Source: Chloroflexota bacterium
GTDB taxonomy: Bacteria; Chloroflexota; Anaerolineae; 4572-78; J111
Direction of reading: 5' to 3'
Assembly: GCA_016860845.1 (NCBI GenBank)
Contig: BOKF01000022.1
Coordinates: 74,031-138,030 of the forward strand
DNA: 64,000 bases
A program made the position numbers and the translations under genes. The notes beneath the pieces are model-generated. The model did not search any database. It was not told the origin of the DNA and saw only the letters and a list, made by a program, of their open reading frames with translations. Below are positions 28,191-36,499 of this stretch, in pieces. Within the stretch, counting starts at the first letter, position 1. The number at the start of each line of letters is the position of its first letter.

Positions 28191-29864
28191 GTGCCGGATC
28201 AAAATTTGGCAATTGACTTATTTGCTCTGGGCCAGAAGCACTTTAACGCCTTCCTAACCGAGTTTGCCTCGTATGGCCTTCAGGCGGATCCCGGCCTTGA
28301 GCTGCGGCGGGGAACCGGGCTGTTATGCTACTACAGCCTGGAGGACCGGCACATCTATCTCTCAGTCCCCGATTTTAATCAGCCGGCAGGCAAGCTGCAA
28401 GCCCTTTTTCTGCGCTCATTGCTGGCTTGCACCAATAACGAGGAACTGCTGCGCTTTTTCCACTTGATGATCCCTCACGTCATTGCCCACGAAATGGCTC
28501 ATCATTATCGCCATCGCTACGGCCTGTTCGGCGATAGCCTGTGGAACGAGGAGCAAATTGCCAACAAGCTGGCCGTTGCCGTGGTCAAGCACCGGCTGGC
28601 CCCGGAGGAGAAGGCTTATGCCAGGGATTTTTTGCGGCGGGCGGTTGAGTCGCTCTCGGCCAAAATAGAAGAAAAAAATATTGCCGTCGACTCTTACTAC
28701 AGCGTGCTGCACGCCCTGAATGTGTCGGGCCAGATTGGCACCGCCGATTTTGAGAATATCGAAATGATCCAGACGGCCCTGGGCGTGACCGACGCCGGGC
28801 AAATGCTCGAAGGGAGTGGCCAACTGGCTCAAGACCTGGTCGAGCGCCTGGAAGAGCGGGATGAGTTGATTGAAACTATTGATGAACAATACGCCGCCGA
28901 CCAGATCAAGTACATTTACTATCATGTCGGCTGGCTCTACCTGGATTTGACCAGCCGTGAGACCGAATATGTGGACGAGTTTGCCCGGCGCTATCTAAAC
29001 CTGAGCGTGGACCTGCTGCCCCTCATCCAAGTTGACGAAAACCCATCAGACGAGGCGGTATTGGCCTGTTTTAAGGCTTACCGGGACACCTGGCCGCTCT
29101 CGCCGGTGGCGGGACGTTATTTTTATAAACGATACCGCTCGCTGCTGTTAGCCCGGCTGAAAGCGGTTGAACTGACCGTAGCCGCCCAAACCGAGCGCCT
29201 GAAGCGGGAAGCCACTCTGATTCTGGAAAACTGGAACGAGGGCCAGACTGACACCCTGGATTACTTGGCCCAGTTGGCCCCACCGGCCCTGCGCCCGCTC
29301 TTTCCGCACTTGATAACGGCGCAGCTTGACCCGGCTCTGGCCATGCCGGCCAGTTTACCCACCGAAACGGACCGCCGTTTGTGGCGGCATGTGGTGCAGC
29401 AAGTCGAAGACAAAACGGCGGCTCATACGCTGTACCGCTTAAGCCTGCTCGATCAAAGCGATATTTACCGGCCTTTGCCGGCGGAATTGATGCTCAAACT
29501 GGCCGGTCTGTTCTGTCTGGTTAAATTGGCGCCAGGTGAGGCGGTCATCTGGGAAAACGAGCGCAACGACGATGTCTACTTTTTGATCGAGGGTAAGCTG
29601 GAGGTTTTTGTAACGCGCGAGGGGCAGCCGGTCAAAATTGGCGGCATCAAACCCGGCGAAATATTTGGCGAAATTGCCTTCTTCACCGCCGACCCGCGCT
29701 ACGCCACCGTCCGCGCCGCCGAACCGTCGCAGTGTTTTGTTTTGACCGACACCGATTTGCAGTTGATGGCTTTTGAGCATCCGACCATTCTGATGCAAAT
29801 GGCCGGCGCTCTGGCCAAACGGCTGGCCGATATTTACCAAACCAGCCGCAACGAAACCGTATGA
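28191..29864 (+). CDS. Zincin-like metallopeptidase domain fused to a cyclic-nucleotide-binding domain
   Basis: A 557-residue protein without signal peptide or membrane helix. The N-terminal region has HEMAH at 100-104 (HExxH) followed by NEEQIANKLA (about 119-128), the E-x-x-A-[ND] arrangement of gluzincins, so a zinc site is plausible. A long helical middle links to a C-terminal cNMP-binding fold (about 445-550): the phosphate-binding cassette reads GEIFGEIAFF...PRYATVRA with the conserved Glu and Arg retained. Encoded near an adenylyl cyclase, it is the likely local cAMP/cGMP effector. GTG start after GAGGGA. Confidence 0.7.
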   Translation: MPDQNLAIDLFALGQKHFNAFLTEFASYGLQADPGLELRRGTGLLCYYSLEDRHIYLSVPDFNQPAGKLQALFLRSLLACTNNEELLRFFHLMIPHVIAHEMAHHYRHRYGLFGDSLWNEEQIANKLAVAVVKHRLAPEEKAYARDFLRRAVESLSAKIEEKNIAVDSYYSVLHALNVSGQIGTADFENIEMIQTALGVTDAGQMLEGSGQLAQDLVERLEERDELIETIDEQYAADQIKYIYYHVGWLYLDLTSRETEYVDEFARRYLNLSVDLLPLIQVDENPSDEAVLACFKAYRDTWPLSPVAGRYFYKRYRSLLLARLKAVELTVAAQTERLKREATLILENWNEGQTDTLDYLAQLAPPALRPLFPHLITAQLDPALAMPASLPTETDRRLWRHVVQQVEDKTAAHTLYRLSLLDQSDIYRPLPAELMLKLAGLFCLVKLAPGEAVIWENERNDDVYFLIEGKLEVFVTREGQPVKIGGIKPGEIFGEIAFFTADPRYATVRAAEPSQCFVLTDTDLQLMAFEHPTILMQMAGALAKRLADIYQTSRNETV

Positions 29865-29905
29865 CTTAATTTCGGAGTTCCTTAAGTCTGAGTGTGGACG
29901 GTGAA

Positions 29906-29971
29906 GTGCAAAACGTGTTGCGTGTTACGTTTTTTACGCAACACGTAACACGCAACACGTATATTTTGCAC
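29906..29971. repeat. Heptamer repeat hairpin (CGTGTTG/CGCAACA type)
   Basis: Arms CGTGTTGCGTGTTACGT (29914-29930) and ACGTAACACGCAACACG (29943-29959) pair perfectly, each with 7-nt periodicity, inside an outer GTGCAAAA/TTTTGCAC pair. A related unit lies at 52631-52685. Confidence 0.85.
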
Positions 29972-29972
29972 A

Positions 29973-30011
29973 GCGATCTCGTTCCCAAACTCAGTTTGGG
30001 AACGAGATCGC
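29973..30011. repeat. Palindromic dispersed repeat (GTTCCC family), copy 3, perfect
   Basis: GCGATCTCGTTCCCAAAC and its exact inverse form an 18-bp stem with a three-base loop, immediately after the heptamer hairpin and 55 bp before the small peptide gene. Confidence 0.9.
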
Positions 30012-30066
30012 TCAAATAAGTTAATCCACGATCCAAAAAAATTAATCACATAAAGGAGAAATAAAA

Positions 30067-30276
30067 ATGTCTGACGCGAATGATCTACAAACTTTGGTCG
30101 GTAAAATTTTGTCGGATGAGAAATTTGCCGAAGCTCTGGCGAAAAACCCGGAGCAGGCGCTGCGGGAGGCCGGCATTGACCCGACGATTGACCTGATCGA
30201 GGCCCTCAAAGGCGTTGACGCCGCATCCTTAAAAAGTCTTGCCGCCGCTTTTGGCGAGAATCAAGCGGCGGTTTGA
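30067..30276 (+). CDS. Small NHLP/Os1348-like peptide (possible RiPP precursor)
   Basis: A 69-residue peptide with a strong AAAGGAG site. LVGKILSDEKFAEALAKNP followed by EQALREAGI resembles the helical leader of the NHLP clan (Os1348/Franean1_4349 type), whose members have a nitrile-hydratase-like or Nif11-like leader and are proposed precursors of modified peptides. The C-terminal part (GVDAASLKSLAAAF) lacks Cys and Thr, so a thiazole or lanthionine product is unlikely. It lies between the zincin-cNBD gene and the two-part cyclase gene, with hairpins on both sides, which should raise its transcript level relative to neighbours. Function unproven. Confidence 0.6.
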   Translation: MSDANDLQTLVGKILSDEKFAEALAKNPEQALREAGIDPTIDLIEALKGVDAASLKSLAAAFGENQAAV

Positions 30277-30284
30277 TTTCAGCC

Positions 30285-30317
30285 AGGTGCGACGCACTGA
30301 TCAAGTGCGTCGCACCT
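30285..30317 (+). promoter_or_regulatory. Hairpin after the small peptide gene
   Basis: AGGTGCGACGCACT and AGTGCGTCGCACCT form a 14-bp perfect stem with a five-base loop, followed by a short TTTA. It could partially terminate or stabilise the peptide mRNA; the sequence also looks like a dispersed palindrome. Confidence 0.65.
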
Positions 30318-30327
30318 TTATCGGGCT

Positions 30328-32358
30328 ATGAATTGGGTTGTCCCCTACCAATCAAAACGTGACCGGTACTGGCCGGAAGTCGAAGCGTTTTTTAGCCATC
30401 TCCCTCCCCACCTGTTCCAACAGGGCGTGCTGCTGAAAAATGACCTGGCCACTTTTTACACGGACAGCGGCCAATTCAAAGACATGCTGGGTCGAGAGCG
30501 GGACCATCCGCTGCTGTACCTACACTTCTGGCTGCTGGATGACTGGGGGTATCCCAATTCTGCAGCCAGGGAGGCGCTTGAAAAGCAGTTGTTCCTGGCC
30601 ATGATCTTTGCCTTTGCGGCTGTTTACACTCAAGAAACTATCCTTGACTTTGGCAGTAACTTTGGTCAGCATTTTCTTTTGCTGCAGCAGACGCTCAGCC
30701 AGCAGGCCGATACCCACCTAACCCAACTCTTCTCTGGCCCCACGCCCTTTTGGGAGTATCACCGCGCTTTTTGGCAGGATTACGCCGAAGCTGTCTTAAC
30801 GACCGCCGACCGCCGACCGCAGATCACCGAATTTCCATCCCCAATCCCCGACCCCCGGCCCCTGGCCTTTTCCAAGATCCCTCTTGTCGCCGTTGCGCTT
30901 AGTCTGCAACGAGACCAGGAACTTCCCCACCTCTGCACCATGCTCGACCGGCTCAACCTCGTTTTCCAAACCTGGCGTGATGTTTCGACCCTGCGGCGCG
31001 ACCTGGCCCAACGCCGCTGGACTTATCCTCTCCTTAGAGCTATGCAGGAGGCCGGCCTTGACCCGCTGCAGCCCCTTTCCCCGGAGCGATTATTAGGGGC
31101 GCTGGTTTTGACCGGGACAATGGGGAAAATCGGCCAGGAGTGCCTGGTTGAGCTGGAGGCGGGCCGGACGCTGGCCGACTCCCTGAACCTGCCTAGATTT
31201 TCGGCCTACTTTGAGGACATGAGGGACTGGCTAGCCGAAGTGCGGGAATTATTTGACCTCAAGAGCCAGCCCAGGGAAAAAGTGGACAAGCCCAGGCGAC
31301 GCCCGCTGTTTGCCCCATTTGTTGACACCCTGCCCAAAGTTATCGAAATGGCCGAGGGCTATTTGCTGTCTGATTTGACTTTTCGGGAAAGTTGGGAGGT
31401 GCAGCGGCGCGGTGTTTTTGGCGAGGCCGAGATGACCGGCAAAGCCTTCCCCATGGGGCTAATCGTCGAAATCCTCAGCCGGCACGGCCACGCGATGACC
31501 GCGCCGATCAACGAGGTTTTTGCCACGCTCCAGGCGACCGGTTTTCGCTACTATGACCATCCGCACCTGCCCCCCGATGCCGACGACTTGGGGCTGCTGC
31601 TGCGACTCTATCCCTACTCGTCCCAGCCGGAGCAGCACCGTGACATGCTGCAAGAGCCGCTCGGTTGGCTGGAGAACAGTCTTGAAGCGTCGGGTGAGAT
31701 TCCTGTCTGGCTGAAGCAGGATCAAGGGGGTGACGAGTCGGCCTACCCCTTTTTGGCGCTGTGGGGCCAGAGCTGCGCCACCGTCGAAGCCAATGTGCTG
31801 CTGGGACTGCTGGATTACGAGGGGGCCGGTTATCGCGGCTTGATTGAAAAATCGGCGGTAAGCTGGTCTGAGCGGGTCGCTACCCAGAGCCTGGGAGCGA
31901 CCCATCACTACGTACCACTCTACGCTTTGTGGACCGCCTTTGAATTGATCTTTAAATTGAATGAGCGTTACACCCATGTCACCCCAAGGGCGAGCGAAAA
32001 TAAGCTGCCCCACTCTCTCAACTTGGCTGCTCAGACTCTAACCCAACGCCTGGGTATTGAAGCCCAACGCCCCAATCTTTCGCCCCAGGATGCCGCTTTT
32101 TTGACCCTGACCTGCCTGCGACTTGAACAAATGAGGTTGAACTGGGGTCCAGAGTTCACTTTGGCTGGAGTTATGCCCGCGCTCAATCTCGACTGGATCA
32201 CGCTTCTCTGCAAATCTCAGCGTTACGATGGGAGTTGGGCCGGTGAACCGCTCTTTGGGACTCCCACCCGCGGCGAGTTTGCCGCCTGGTACAGCAGCCG
32301 GAGTGTGACCACTGCCTTTTGTTATCACGCCCTCAAAGTCTATCATAGGGCGTATTAG
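30328..32358 (+). CDS. Two-part terpenoid cyclase-like protein (degenerate prenyl-synthase-like half plus DxDD class II half)
   Basis: A 676-residue soluble protein I could not match to a named family. The N-terminal half (about 40-300) is helical with LLDDWGYP (69-76) and LNLVFQTWRDVSTLRRDLAQ (209-228) followed by RRWTYPLL; these sit where trans-prenyl diphosphate synthases have their two Asp-rich motifs and GKxTxP, but most Asp residues are lost. The C-terminal half carries PDADDLG (416-422), matching the DxDD acid motif of class II terpene cyclases, and ends with QRYDGSWAG, a QW-like repeat of the squalene-hopene cyclase/alpha-barrel fold. Residues about 158-178 are encoded by a heptamer repeat. 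Likely class II active, class I half structural. Confidence 0.6.
   Translation: MNWVVPYQSKRDRYWPEVEAFFSHLPPHLFQQGVLLKNDLATFYTDSGQFKDMLGRERDHPLLYLHFWLLDDWGYPNSAAREALEKQLFLAMIFAFAAVYTQETILDFGSNFGQHFLLLQQTLSQQADTHLTQLFSGPTPFWEYHRAFWQDYAEAVLTTADRRPQITEFPSPIPDPRPLAFSKIPLVAVALSLQRDQELPHLCTMLDRLNLVFQTWRDVSTLRRDLAQRRWTYPLLRAMQEAGLDPLQPLSPERLLGALVLTGTMGKIGQECLVELEAGRTLADSLNLPRFSAYFEDMRDWLAEVRELFDLKSQPREKVDKPRRRPLFAPFVDTLPKVIEMAEGYLLSDLTFRESWEVQRRGVFGEAEMTGKAFPMGLIVEILSRHGHAMTAPINEVFATLQATGFRYYDHPHLPPDADDLGLLLRLYPYSSQPEQHRDMLQEPLGWLENSLEASGEIPVWLKQDQGGDESAYPFLALWGQSCATVEANVLLGLLDYEGAGYRGLIEKSAVSWSERVATQSLGATHHYVPLYALWTAFELIFKLNERYTHVTPRASENKLPHSLNLAAQTLTQRLGIEAQRPNLSPQDAAFLTLTCLRLEQMRLNWGPEFTLAGVMPALNLDWITLLCKSQRYDGSWAGEPLFGTPTRGEFAAWYSSRSVTTAFCYHALKVYHRAY
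30799..30862. repeat. GACCGCC heptamer repeat inside the two-part cyclase gene
   Basis: Nearly three copies of GACCGCC (30801-30820) followed by a CCCC/ATCC-rich tail, in frame, encoding an Arg/Pro-rich linker. The same heptamer is in the intergenic repeat at 54206-54300. Confidence 0.8.
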
Positions 32359-32452
32359 CGCGATGATGCCTGAAATGCTAAAATGGGGATGCGGCCTCAG
32401 CCACTAACGGAGGCTGTTGACGAATAAGCTTTTGTGGTGACGAGGATAGGGT

Positions 32453-33226
32453 GTGCATCCATCTGTCCGCTGGTTAATTTATGCCCTGCTGGCTGCCTTA
32501 CTGACTGCATGTGGCAACCCCTTCATCTTGGCTCTGGCGACAGCAACCGCCACCCCCTCGCCCACAGCTACCCCGACAGCCACTTCCAGCCCCACTCATA
32601 CCGCTACCCCCACTCCCTCACCCACAAACACTCTCACTCCAACCCTGGCACCTACATTCACCCCCTTACCCACCGTTATGCCCACACCAACGGTAACGTC
32701 CAGTCCAACCGCAACTCTCACCCCGCCACCAGTTGAGACCCCCACTCCCACGCCTGTCCCCCCGACACCTCTCCCAACGGAGACACCCAAGCCCGCCGTT
32801 GATTTTCGGATTGCCTCATGGCGCTTGTGGCCCCTGGCCCTGAACAGCGGCTGCGCCAAGGGCATGCATGTGATCTTCATCCACGTGCTCGACGTGAATG
32901 GCCAACCCCTGGACGGAGTAGTTTTGGGCGATACGTGGAACAATGTCGAAGTGACTAGCGGCAACAAAGGGCCAGGCCGGACAGAGATTGACCTCTGGAC
33001 CAATACAATGGAGATTACGGTCAAGCGTGACGCCGCCACGGGACAGCCTTACACCAGCGAAGCCAGCTTTCCCTTCAGCTCATTTATGACCACTATTCCG
33101 AATGAGCAGATGATCCAGGCCGGCTACTGCGCTAACGAAATAGAGTGCGAGTGGAAACGGGCCAACGAGTCATATTACTGCGGCGGTCATTATTCTTGGG
33201 AGGTTGTCTTTCAGAAGACCCACTAA
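32453..33226 (+). CDS. Secreted lipoprotein with Thr/Pro-rich linker
   Basis: A 257-residue protein starting at GTG. The signal peptide ends in the lipobox LLTAC (Cys20), so it should be lipid-anchored outside the membrane. Residues about 30-115 are a TPT/TAT-rich linker of the kind common in Chloroflexota surface proteins. The folded C-terminal domain (about 118-257) starts at [11 protein letters not shown] and contains four Cys residues and a GQPLDGV beta-turn, similar to beta-sandwich domains repeated in secreted Chloroflexota proteins. Last gene of the 22846-33226 run, 94 bp after the two-part cyclase. Function unknown. Confidence 0.8.
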   Translation: MHPSVRWLIYALLAALLTACGNPFILALATATATPSPTATPTATSSPTHTATPTPSPTNTLTPTLAPTFTPLPTVMPTPTVTSSPTATLTPPPVETPTPTPVPPTPLPTETPKPAVDFRIASWRLWPLALNSGCAKGMHVIFIHVLDVNGQPLDGVVLGDTWNNVEVTSGNKGPGRTEIDLWTNTMEITVKRDAATGQPYTSEASFPFSSFMTTIPNEQMIQAGYCANEIECEWKRANESYYCGGHYSWEVVFQKTH

Positions 33227-33414
33227 ATCCCGGATATTGCAGCAACAATTGGTGGATTCGGCCAGATGCATGGTAACTCTTTTGCGAAGAAACTATTCTA
33301 CAGCTCTGCGTTGAAAAAATAAGACAAAAGTAGATAACATCCGCCTCCTCACACCACTCTTATTTGTCCGCAAACTTCTGCCAAAAGAAATCCCTCAACA
33401 ATCACAAAAGGGAC

Positions 33415-33443
33415 TTGACGCCTAAAGAAATATGTGATATATT
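33415..33443 (+). promoter_or_regulatory. Promoter of the rhamnoside LacI regulator
   Basis: -35 TTGACG (33415-33420) and -10 TATATT (33438-33443) with a 17-bp spacer. Two operator-like dyads follow at the predicted start point. The upstream part of the 342-bp gap (33227-33414) shows nothing recognisable. Confidence 0.75.
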
Positions 33444-33455
33444 GTTGCAAATTAA

Positions 33456-33482
33456 CTTATACGTTTAAGCTTATACGTATAA
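33456..33482. promoter_or_regulatory. Tandem LacI-type operators
   Basis: CTTATACGTTTAAG (33456-33469) and the perfect palindrome TTATACGTATAA (33471-33482) are two CG-centred half-overlapping sites with the same TTATACG half, 14-15 bp apart and just downstream of the -10. They predict autorepression of the LacI gene at 33569. Confidence 0.75.
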
Positions 33483-33568
33483 ATCATTTCCTCAAACTCT
33501 TTTCGCTCAACCACCTCGCGTTTTCTATTCCGTGCTTAATGGTATAAAAAGCCAAAGGTGGCAGACCC

Positions 33569-34600
33569 ATGAAACGCCCCACCCAAGTTGACGTGGCCCA
33601 CCTGGCCGGGGTCTCAACGGCAACGGTTTCGTATGTCGTGAACGGACTGGCGGCCGATGGCCGGGTACCCATCTCCGAAGAAACCCGCCAGCGCGTGCTG
33701 GAAGCTGTCCAGAAACTCGGCTACGAGCCGGATGCCCGCGCCCAAGCCCTCCGTTCAGGTGATACCAAAACCATCGGCTTAATCATCCCCGATATTCGCA
33801 ATCCTCACTTTTGGGAATATGCCGAGGGCGTCGAGCAGGAGGCTCACGCTTCAGGCTACCATCTCTTACTCTCCAGTATTGCCCTCGACCCAAAATATGG
33901 GGAAGATATCTTCAAGGACCTGTCGCGCCGGCGCATTGATGGGCTGATTTTGCTTAGTTCATTTATCGAGCAGTCGGAAGAAGCTCAAAAAATATTAAAT
34001 CACCTTCGTAAGAGACGGCTCCCCATTGTGGAAGTAGGTAATCATGTTAATGTTGACTGTGTGATGTCTGATTACCGGGACGTAACGATGGAGGTGATGG
34101 CTCACTTGTTGTCCTTATCGCACCGGCGTATTGGCTTGATTTACGGAGTAGGGCCGGCCGAGCCGGCCGAAGATCGCCGGCAACCCTACCTGGAAAGTCT
34201 TCAGGCTGCCAGTTTGCCGCTTGACCAAGAGTTGATCGTCACGTGTGGCCCGACCATCGAGGATGGCTATCAAGCCGCCTTCCAGCTTTTACAACTCTCG
34301 TCGCGTCCCACCGCTTTGATCGCCATTAATGATCTTCTCGCCCTGGGCGCTCTACGAGCAGCCGCAGATCTAAGGCTGCATGTTCCCACAGATCTGTCTC
34401 TGGTCGGTTACGACGATATTCCTATGGCTAAATACCAGGCCCCGCGCTTAACGACCGTTTCTAAAGATGCTGCCAGGTTGGGACGAGAAGCTGTAAAGCT
34501 GTTATTGGCTCGCCTGCGCGATCCCGATCGCCCCCGTCAAGAGATTCGATCTGCGCCTCGCTTCATTATTCGTGAATCTACAGGCCCCGCCCCATTTTGA
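33569..34600 (+). CDS. LacI-family transcriptional regulator of the rhamnoside operon
   Basis: A 343-residue repressor with helix-turn-helix TQVDVAHLAGVSTATVSYVV (about 5-24), a hinge at PDARAQALRSG, and the periplasmic-binding-like effector domain (TIGLIIPDIRNPHFWEYAEG to VGYDDIPMAKYQAPRLTTV). Preceded by promoter and operators with TTATACG half-sites. The next genes on the strand are a family-1 sugar importer and an alpha-L-rhamnosidase, 456 bp downstream, so it probably senses a rhamnose-containing sugar. I did not find copies of its operator near the importer start. Confidence 0.92.
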   Translation: MKRPTQVDVAHLAGVSTATVSYVVNGLAADGRVPISEETRQRVLEAVQKLGYEPDARAQALRSGDTKTIGLIIPDIRNPHFWEYAEGVEQEAHASGYHLLLSSIALDPKYGEDIFKDLSRRRIDGLILLSSFIEQSEEAQKILNHLRKRRLPIVEVGNHVNVDCVMSDYRDVTMEVMAHLLSLSHRRIGLIYGVGPAEPAEDRRQPYLESLQAASLPLDQELIVTCGPTIEDGYQAAFQLLQLSSRPTALIAINDLLALGALRAAADLRLHVPTDLSLVGYDDIPMAKYQAPRLTTVSKDAARLGREAVKLLLARLRDPDRPRQEIRSAPRFIIRESTGPAPF

Positions 34601-34720
34601 TGAAACGTGGCTGCGCAGCCAAAGAGAGGCTCAAGGAGGTGCCGATGGTTAAATTTTACTAATGAAGTTCAAGGCAAGGTTTAGGAAGATAAAAGTCGGT
34701 GAGGCTATCGCGGATGAAAA

Positions 34721-34761
34721 AAGGAGATACCGGCTATCTTGGCGGACGGCGGTATCTCCTT
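34721..34761. repeat. Hairpin in the LacI-importer gap
   Basis: AAGGAGATACCG and CGGTATCTCCTT form a perfect 12-bp stem with a 17-base loop; a second, looser pairing (GCAAAT...CCTTGCCCT with AGGGCA...ATTTGC, about 34776-34813) follows. No T-run. The 34601-35056 gap otherwise holds the palindromic repeat at 34881-34956 and no convincing gene. Confidence 0.6.
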
Positions 34762-34865
34762 GAGGCAGGCGCAAGCAAATTTCCCTTGCCCTTGAGTTGA
34801 GGGCAGTGTATTTGCCGCGGCCTTTTGACATGATACAGAAGTTCCACCTTTTTGACAAACCTCTA

Positions 34866-34956
34866 AAAATCGTAACGCTCAGGTGACTGGCACTTTTCTT
34901 GTCTGGCAAGATGATTGAGAACTGCAAGCTTGTGGCTAACCAAGTGCCAGTCACCT
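34866..34956. repeat. TGACTGGCAC dispersed palindromic element, complete copy
   Basis: Arms AGGTGACTGGCACTT (34881-34895) and AAGTGCCAGTCACCT (34942-34956) are perfect inverses around a 46-bp centre containing TCTGGCAAGATGATT. The 44444-44530 element shares arms and centre; 10758-10790 shares the left flank and arm. Confidence 0.8.
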
Positions 34957-35056
34957 TTAGCCTGAGTAGCTTCTAAAAACCTCCGATAGCCTGACCCCAT
35001 AATTTGGCTGGTTCATCTAATAAAAATTATCACTGACACTCTTAAGGAGGAGTAAA

Positions 35057-36466
35057 ATGAAAAAACATACAATCTTGCTGGTTATCCTGCTGGGATTGAG
35101 CCTGATACTGGCCGCCTGCGGGGCACAACCGCAACAAGCAGCCGCCCCCACCGCGGCTCCAGCCGAGCCAACCCAGGCGGCCGCTGCCCCAACCGAAGCC
35201 CCGACGGCAGCGGCCACGGAGGAACAAGCGGCTGAACCCACCGAAGCCGCTGCCGCTGGGGAAGCTGTCACGCTGACCTACCTTGTTGACGATAGCGAGG
35301 CCAACCAAGCTACGGCCAAAGCGCTGGCCGAGGCCTACATGGCCCTCCATCCCAACGTAACCATCAACGTCGAGAGCCGACCGGGGGGCACCGAAGGCGA
35401 CAACATCGTCAAGACGCGCCTTGCCACCGGCGAAATGACTGACATCTTCTGGTACAACTCCGGCTCGTTGCTTCAGGCTCTGAATCCGTCCGACACACTT
35501 GTGGACCTCTCGAAAGAGCCGTTCATTGCCAACATCGTCGAGTCGTTTCTCCCCACCGTGTCTCAGAACGGGGGGGTCTTTGGTGTGCCGAGCCAGACGG
35601 CCATGGGCGGCGGTATCCTCTACAACAAGAAGACCTATGCCGACCTCGGGCTGAGCGTACCCACGACATGGGCCGAGTTTGAAGTGAACAACGAGAAGAT
35701 CAAGGAAGCCGGCATCGCGCCGGTCATTGCTACGTTCGGTGACACCTGGACTTCTCAACTGTTCGTTCTGGCTGACTACTACAACGTCGAGCAGGCCAAC
35801 CCGACCTTCGCGGCGGACTACACCGGCAATAAGGCCAAATACGCCACAACCCCGGCGGCGATGGCCGGCTTCACCTATCTGAAAGAAGGCTTCGACGAAG
35901 GTTGGTGGCAAAAGGACTACGCGACCACGAAATTCGAACAAGGCTTGAAGATGCTCGCCGACGGTGAGGGTGCCCATTATCCGATGCTGACCTTTGCGCT
36001 GTCAACGATTGCCACCAACTCACCCGACAAGGTGAACGACATCGGCTTCTTCGCCGTGCCCGGAACGGACACAGCAAAGAATGGGGCAACAATCTGGATG
36101 CCCGCCGCTACCTACATCCCCAAGACGACCACGAACCTCGAGGTAGCCAAGGATTTCCTGGGCTTCATCGCCTCGACTGACGGGGTTGATGCGCTCAATG
36201 CAGCCGTCGCGCCCACAGGTCCGTACGTCATCAAAGGCGCAACGCTTCCCGACAGCGTTCTTCCGGCTGTGAAAGATGTCGCCGCGTACATTGATACTGG
36301 GAAATCCGCGCCCGCGCTGGAGTTCCTCTCTCCGGTAAAGGGGCCAACGCTCGAGCAGCTCTGCGTTGCCGTCGGCACCGGCCAGATGACGCCCGAAGAG
36401 GCAGCCACGGCCTACGATGAGGATGTTAAGAAACAGGCGCAACAGCTTGGTCTGCCGGGTTGGTAA
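35057..36466 (+). CDS. Family-1 sugar-binding lipoprotein of an ABC importer
   Basis: A 469-residue lipoprotein: signal peptide ending in the lipobox LILAAC, an Ala/Pro/Thr/Glu-rich linker to about residue 70, then a two-lobed SBP_bac_1 domain (VTLTYLVDDSEANQATAKAL at its start; FGVPSQTAMGGGILYNKKTY in the hinge area). Strong AAGGAGGAG site. Binds the substrate outside the cell for the two permeases downstream. The linked GH78 gene suggests a rhamnose-containing oligosaccharide or glycoside. Codon usage in this gene and the permeases (C-ending) is more GC-rich than in the neighbouring LacI gene. Confidence 0.92.
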   Translation: MKKHTILLVILLGLSLILAACGAQPQQAAAPTAAPAEPTQAAAAPTEAPTAAATEEQAAEPTEAAAAGEAVTLTYLVDDSEANQATAKALAEAYMALHPNVTINVESRPGGTEGDNIVKTRLATGEMTDIFWYNSGSLLQALNPSDTLVDLSKEPFIANIVESFLPTVSQNGGVFGVPSQTAMGGGILYNKKTYADLGLSVPTTWAEFEVNNEKIKEAGIAPVIATFGDTWTSQLFVLADYYNVEQANPTFAADYTGNKAKYATTPAAMAGFTYLKEGFDEGWWQKDYATTKFEQGLKMLADGEGAHYPMLTFALSTIATNSPDKVNDIGFFAVPGTDTAKNGATIWMPAATYIPKTTTNLEVAKDFLGFIASTDGVDALNAAVAPTGPYVIKGATLPDSVLPAVKDVAAYIDTGKSAPALEFLSPVKGPTLEQLCVAVGTGQMTPEEAATAYDEDVKKQAQQLGLPGW

Positions 36467-36499
36467 TCAGCTTGTCTTAACGGTTGTAACTCCTAACCA

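Noticed and set aside
29906..30011. Adjacent hairpins as a CRISPR array
   Set aside because: The two palindromes differ in sequence and there are no repeat-spacer units.
34649..34954. 101-codon minus-strand frame in the LacI-importer gap
   Set aside because: It is built largely from the hairpin region and one arm of a palindromic repeat, with no ribosome-binding site and no protein family resemblance.
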